Assembly: GCA_020696885.1 (NCBI GenBank)
Contig: JAJFMS010000417.1
Coordinates: 1 to 6,539, forward strand
Source of the DNA: Armatimonadota bacterium
GTDB taxonomy: Bacteria; Armatimonadota; SYMT01
Reading direction: 5' to 3'
DNA length: 6,539 bases
How positions within the stretch are numbered: the stretch's first letter is position 1; every line of letters begins with the position of its first letter. A program made the translations under genes and the position numbers. The notes beneath the pieces were generated by a model. The model worked only from the letters and a program-made list of their open reading frames with translations, was not told the origin of the DNA and made no database searches. Positions 5,411 through 6,539 of this stretch are shown piece after piece.

Positions 5411-5620
5411 GAGTAATGGAGTAATGGAGTAATGGGGAGTAATGGAGTGATGGAGTAGTGGTACTTGCAACGAGCCCGACGCGAGGGACTGAAGTCGCCT
5501 CGCTGGGTGGCCTGCGGCCAGCCGTCCTCCGGATGGGATGCCCCTTCTACCCGGCAGCAAGCGCGCAATCAACCAAGGGCCGTTAAAGTACCCTCAGCCA
5601 CTACTCCAACACTCCACTAC
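5411..5620. repeat. GAGTAATG tandem repeat with inverted partner spanning the intergenic region
   Basis: Six 8-base units occupy 5411-5460: three exact GAGTAATG copies, a GG interruption, another exact copy, then GAGTGATG and GAGTAGTG. The segment 5439-5461 recurs inverted at 5598-5620 with 21 of 23 bases matching. Short GTACTT (5461-5466) and AAGTAC (5586-5591) sequences inside the arms are also inverted. The interior holds GC-rich hairpins at 5481-5503 and 5508-5520 but no gene. The right arm contains the stop codon of the aminotransferase gene (5617-5619). Peptides like HHSITP from such DNA are, from memory, common spurious predictions in repeat-rich genomes. Confidence 0.75.
5481..5503. 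repeat. Stem-loop inside the 5411-5620 element
   Basis: GCGAGGGAC (5481-5489) pairs with GTCGCCTCGC (5494-5503), leaving one G bulged at 5497 and the loop TGAA. A second small stem, TGGCC/GGCCA, follows at 5508-5520. No T tract follows on either strand. Lying downstream of the aminotransferase stop, the stem could protect or end its transcript, or belong to the repeat itself. Confidence 0.4.
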
Positions 5621-6539
5621 ACCCCCGCCCGTGCCGCCCGGCCGGCGGAAGCGCGCTCGCGGCAGCGGTTGGCGAACCGCTCGATCCGCACCAGCGCCTC
5701 GCGGATGTTCTCGATGCTGGAGGCGTAGGAGCAGCGCACGTGGCCTTCGCCGCCGTTGCCGAAGGCGGTGCCGGGCACCACGGCCACGCGCTCCTCGTGC
5801 AGCAGGCCTTCCGCGAACTCCTCGCAGGTGAGCCCGGTGGAGCGGATGCTGGGGAAGACGTAGAACGCGCCTTCCGGCATCAGGCAGTCCAGGCCGATGT
5901 CGTTCAGCCCCTTGACGAAGAACCGGCGCCGTTGTTCGTACTCGGCGACCATCGACTCCATCTCTCGATCGCCGCCGCGACACGCCTCCACCGCCGCCTT
6001 CTGCGCGGTGATCGGCGCGCAGAGCATGGTGTACTGGTGGATCTTGGTCATCGCGCCGATGAGGTCCGGCGGGCCCGCCGCGTAGGCGATGCGCCAGCCG
6101 GTCATCGCGTAGGCCTTGGAGAAGCCGTTGAACAGGATGGTCCGGTTCTGCATGCCGGGCAGGCTGGCAAAGCAGGTGTGGGCGCCGTCGTAGGTGAGCT
6201 CCGCGTAGATCTCGTCGCTCAGCACGATGAGATCGTGCCGCTCGGCCAGCGCCGCGATCTGCTCCAGGTCCGACCGGCGGAGCGTGGCCCCGGTGGGGTT
6301 GTTCGGGAAGTTGATCAGGATTGCCCGGGTGCGCGGGGTAACCGCGGCTTCGAGCGCCTCGATGCGCGTGCGGAAGCCGGACGAGGCGTCGCTGCCGATC
6401 GGCACCGGAACGCCGCCAGCGAAGGCGGTGCAGGGCCGGTAGGAGACGTAGCAGGGCTCCGGGATGAGCACCTCGTCTCCGGGGTTCAGGATGGCGCGGA
6501 GGGCCAGGTCCAGCCCCTCGCTCACGCCCACGGTCACCA
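5617..6539 (-). CDS. PLP-dependent class I/II aminotransferase, N-terminus beyond the window
   Basis: The visible 306 residues are the middle and C-terminal parts of a fold-type I aminotransferase, which moves an amino group between an amino acid and a 2-oxo acid using pyridoxal phosphate in the cytoplasm. Counting from the valine at 6537, the signatures are NFPNNPTG (76-83), SDEIY with the cofactor-binding D108 (107-111), Y111, FSKAYAMTGWR with the Schiff-base lysine K141 and phosphate-binding R149, and VRCSYA with R268, the expected substrate-carboxylate arginine. VTVGVSEGLD near the window edge is the glycine-rich cofactor loop region. About 80-90 N-terminal residues are missing if the protein is of usual size (about 390). 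It resembles AspC/PatA-like aromatic or aspartate aminotransferases; specificity cannot be read here. The TAG stop lies inside a repeat arm, and the Ala/Arg-rich tail (about 294-306) may derive partly from it. Confidence 0.95.
   Translation of the reverse strand, partial: VTVGVSEGLDLALRAILNPGDEVLIPEPCYVSYRPCTAFAGGVPVPIGSDASSGFRTRIEALEAAVTPRTRAILINFPNNPTGATLRRSDLEQIAALAERHDLIVLSDEIYAELTYDGAHTCFASLPGMQNRTILFNGFSKAYAMTGWRIAYAAGPPDLIGAMTKIHQYTMLCAPITAQKAAVEACRGGDREMESMVAEYEQRRRFFVKGLNDIGLDCLMPEGAFYVFPSIRSTGLTCEEFAEGLLHEERVAVVPGTAFGNGGEGHVRCSYASSIENIREALVRIERFANRCRERASAGRAARAGV

Noticed and set aside
5411..5460. CRISPR array
   Set aside because: The units are 8 bases in direct tandem with no spacers, far from CRISPR repeat-spacer architecture, and no cas gene is present.

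Overview
The window is GC-rich DNA of about two-thirds G+C by eye. It carries five protein genes, all on the minus strand and read from right to left: a PLP aminotransferase cut by the right edge, a small secreted beta-barrel-like protein, a membrane-anchored TPR protein, a TPR-AAA+ ATPase, and a Tat-exported DUF1501 protein. No rRNA, tRNA, transposase, CRISPR array or phage gene was seen. A Sec signal peptide on a barrel-like protein suggests a cell with an outer membrane. DUF1501, a eukaryote-like AAA ATPase, GC richness and many short degenerate intergenic repeats together suggest Planctomycetota, Armatimonadota, Gemmatimonadota or a similar environmental lineage. The phylum cannot be settled from this sequence.

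Layout: 1-281 is non-coding with several GC-rich hairpins. The DUF1501 gene occupies 282-1655. A 355-base gap follows (1656-2010), with a small dyad near the DUF1501 start and an ATCCTGT repeat just after the ATPase stop. The TPR-AAA ATPase (2011-3384) and the TPR membrane protein (3676-4638) are separated by an inverted-repeat element (3418-3557). A GACACAGA repeat (4647-4690) fills the leader of the TPR gene. The barrel-like gene (4717-5328) starts with TTG behind a good Shine-Dalgarno sequence and a nested hairpin. A tandem and inverted repeat element (5411-5620) separates it from the aminotransferase and contains the aminotransferase stop codon.

The most interesting biology is the ATPase and TPR pair. 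The ATPase has TPR-like helices, an acidic Pro-rich linker and one AAA module with a Trp pore loop like that of Vps4 and katanin. Its neighbour has about six cytoplasmic TPRs and a two-helix membrane anchor. An inferred model is a membrane-recruited protein-remodelling ATPase. The second theme is that four gene junctions carry four different short repeats, two of them arranged as inverted pairs. The aminotransferase and DUF1501 genes look like independent housekeeping and accessory functions.
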